A stretch of DNA of 20,000 bases from Theodoxus fluviatilis (Eukaryota; Mollusca; Gastropoda; Cycloneritida; Neritidae), in assembly GCA_034096865.1 (NCBI GenBank), contig JAWQFJ010002795.1, positions 35,001 to 55,000 on the forward strand, written 5' to 3'. The notes under the pieces were generated by a model. That model was not told where the DNA came from, did not search any database, and worked only from the letters and a program-made list of their open reading frames with translations. This document shows positions 18,175-20,000 of the stretch, piece after piece. Numbering within the stretch: the stretch's first letter is position 1; each line of letters opens with the position of its first letter. Position numbers and translations under genes: made by a program.

Positions 18175-19796
18175 AGTAATGCGTGCTTCCATGCCAGTTT
18201 TCAGCTCCGGAAGGATTCTGACGAGGCTGTGCAGTACCTCCTGAAAGCCACAGAAACATTTGATGTGCTTATGGACGCACACGTGTCAACGGGTCATGGA
18301 GGAGAAAAAAAGTTGAGGTACTTCTTGAGTGAAAAGTACTATAACGTGACCCCAAAAATGATCGCTGCTTTTGTGCAGAACTGTGATACTTGTCAGAAAA
18401 AGAAAACAAAACCCAACAAGGGTCTGTGTTGTCCGACCTCTCAAATCAAAAGATGTGGCAGAGAGAGGCCAGGTTGATTTGATCGTGATGGAATCCTCTC
18501 CTGAAAGGCGTTATAAGTACATCTCAATTACCAAGATACTTTTCAAAAATGTTGTTCTTGCGCCCTATGACGTCAAAGACAGCGTCCGAAACGGCTTACA
18601 ACCTCATTGATATTTTTTGCATGATATCTCCCCCAGCAGTGTCCAAAGTGACAATGGTCGAGAATTTGTTGCCTCGGTTATTGGCGAGTTGAAGGAAATG
18701 TGGCCAAAACTGACCATTGTGCAAGGATCCCCTCGGCATCCCCAGAGCCAAGGCAGTGTTGGAGAGATCAAATTGTGACGTCAAGCAAATGCTGGTAGCC
18801 TGGACCATTGATAATGACTCATCTCAATGGGCCGAGGGTTTGCGCTTTGTTTTGTTGCAGAAGAACAGCTCTCCTCACCGAAACCTTCAGAACAGAACCC
18901 CACTTGAAGTTTTCTGCGGGCGAAAAGGTTCGTCAGGACTGGAAAGAACGTCCCTGCCAAAGGACGTCATTTCCAGGCTTGAAAAAGAAGAAGAACTCAT
19001 CGACCTGTTGAACGCAGGATCTCTCCCAACCGGTGCCGGTTATGACGACGATGAAACTGCAGATCCACAAACATCGAGGGAAGCCTCCAATGCCACTGTG
19101 CACGTATCCACTGACGCCATGAATGTCACTGTGCCCCCAGTTCCAGAGGCATCAACTGACGCCTTAAATGCCACTGTGCTTCCAGTTCATGAGGCATCAA
19201 CTGACGCCTTGAATGCCGCTGTGCCCACTGTTCCAGAGACATCCATGGAATTCTTGCATGCCACTGTTCCCGTAGATCCAGACGCATCCATGGAATCTTT
19301 GAATGGCAATATGCCCAGAGATCCAGAGGCAGCCATGGAAGGTTCTAGCGCCAATGGGCCCGCAGAATTACCGAGAGACAGACTTGGCAGACATTTGACT
19401 CTCATGCAGGAAATTCGGAAGGACGCCACTGAGGGTCAAAACAAAAGTAGGGCGGAAATGCTCAGAACCACTGTAGTAAGTCTGGCACCACTCGCATCAG
19501 GCGATCCAGTTCTCATTCCTGTCAGCGAGTTTGATCGTGGCCGACTGGATTGCAGAAATGTCCCTGGGGTCGTCATCAGCGTACAAAACGACATGTACCA
19601 GATCGGCACAACCCATGGCATCATCAACACGAGGTTCTCCAGGAATCGGATGATTCAAGCAGATTTTCAGATGATCAGTTCTGGCATGGTTGATGAGACA
19701 CAAGTTCTCTCTTTCAGGCAAATTGCTGCCTTGCATTCAAAGCATGGTGGGCAAGGCTTTTCAAAATGTTCTTGTTTAGGACAGTGCAAAAACTAG
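18175..19796 (+). pseudogene. KRBA2/Ginger-type integrase of copy B, broken
   Basis: Same domains as the left copy: the H2C2 finger (about 18260-18405), first Asp 18476-18478, second Asp 18650-18652, Glu 18762-18764. It shares the TGA at 18608-18610 and the upstream frame changes with copy A, and has an additional single T near 18759-18760 that separates the second Asp from the Glu in frame. From about 18717 the frame is open to the TAG at 19794-19796. The extra T is specific to this arm, so it arose after duplication (or is a sequencing error in a T/G context). Confidence 0.8.
19104..19373 (+). repeat. 45-bp coding minisatellite in the integrase, copy B
   Basis: Six units starting at 19104, 19149, 19194, 19239, 19284 and 19329. 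Each encodes 15 residues. The mirror of 13286-13555, with the same unit number in both arms. Confidence 0.85.
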
Positions 19797-19855
19797 ACGT
19801 TGCAACTGCATCAAAAACAACACATTGTGCCACAGCCACTGCCACCCACTGAGTA

Positions 19856-19861
19856 AATAAA
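19856..19861 (+). terminator. Polyadenylation signal of the integrase gene, copy B
   Basis: AATAAA 59 bp after the integrase stop. A T-rich, GTTTT-containing stretch follows at about 19885-19925 and could act as a downstream element. Confidence 0.55.
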
Positions 19862-20000
19862 GCCTGCAAAAATAAGCACGATGAAGTTTTGTTGTTGTTT
19901 TTTGGTCTTGTTTTGTTGGTTTTTCCACCTTCACGTTTTCACATTAGTCCTGACATGGTCGATGTGACATTATTTTTTTCTTGAAGAAATAATTCCTTAA

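Larger units (their letters stand above)
16411..20000 (+). mobile_element. Inverted second copy of the integrase element (copy B), incomplete in window
   Basis: Reverse-complement copy of 16234-12659. It begins inside the terminal inverted repeat (CACGTATTAGG), so the outer 168 bp or so of that repeat are missing. It carries both mariner-like pieces and the integrase pseudogene in the same relative positions. That shows it is a duplicate made after those insertions and not an independent lineage. It continues past the window edge. Confidence 0.85.
16411..20000 (-). repeat. Right arm of giant palindrome
   Basis: Partner of 12659-16234. Differences from the left arm that I could place: one extra T in GTGTTGG near 18759; a substitution at 18950 (G, against A in the mirrored left base 13709); 21 extra bp in the inner mariner-like element near 17050; 8 fewer bp near 17270; and a few substitutions near 17190-17285. 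Confidence 0.95.

Noticed and set aside
12659..20000. Palindrome as a pure sequencing hairpin artefact
   Set aside because: The arms differ by 21-bp and 8-bp indels and by clustered substitutions, one set of which matches the outer mariner-like copies. An unresolved assembly join cannot be fully excluded.
11711..20000. CRISPR array or integron-like repeat system
   Set aside because: The repeats are transposon TIRs, a 73-bp satellite and a coding minisatellite. There are no regularly spaced unique spacers, and the context is eukaryotic.

Overview
This is a eukaryotic (animal) genomic window, dominated by transposable-element remains and simple repeats and with very little host coding sequence. 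The mix of a Penelope-like element, an L2/CR1-type LINE, DUF4817-type mariner-like elements, a KRBA2/Ginger-type integrase and abundant GACA, CA and CT microsatellites would fit a marine invertebrate. A gastropod mollusc is my best guess, by inference only. No bacterial signals (operons, ribosome binding sites) are present.

Layout. 1-2910: non-coding, with a G-rich purine tract, a G17 run and two GACA arrays. 2911-6440 (minus): what looks like the last exon of a host gene. It has a strong splice acceptor, a 77-nt exon encoding a hydrophobic C-terminal tail, and a 3' UTR of about 3.4 kb that ends at a good polyadenylation site near 2950. If this is right, everything to the right of 6412 is intron of that gene and the transposons sit inside it. 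About 6650-8665 (minus): a 5'-truncated, frameshifted Penelope-like element with reverse transcriptase and a GIY-YIG endonuclease. 8670-10720: mostly unrecognised sequence with a CRE/CCAAT cluster, a CA microsatellite and a MITE-like inverted-repeat unit. 10725-11710 (plus): the 3' end of an L2/CR1-like LINE.

11703 to the window end is the most interesting part. A 4.69-kb element (11711-16402) has terminal inverted repeats of about 270-290 bp beginning TGTCG, packed with TAGGCA/TGCCTA motifs, and is flanked by CATACATA on both sides. It carries a decayed KRBA2/Ginger-type integrase gene (H2C2 zinc finger, D-D-E, 45-bp coding minisatellite, Cys-containing C-terminus) on the minus strand, plus one complete but internally deleted mariner-like element and a fragment of a second. 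Directly after the right-hand CATACATA, at 16411, a near-identical copy begins in the opposite orientation and runs past base 20000. The result is a giant palindrome with arms of at least 3.58 kb (12659-16234 and 16411-20000) around a 176-bp spacer. The arms share several frameshifts but also differ by indels and substitutions. They look like a real duplicated element with later divergence or gene conversion, rather than a simple mirror-image assembly error.
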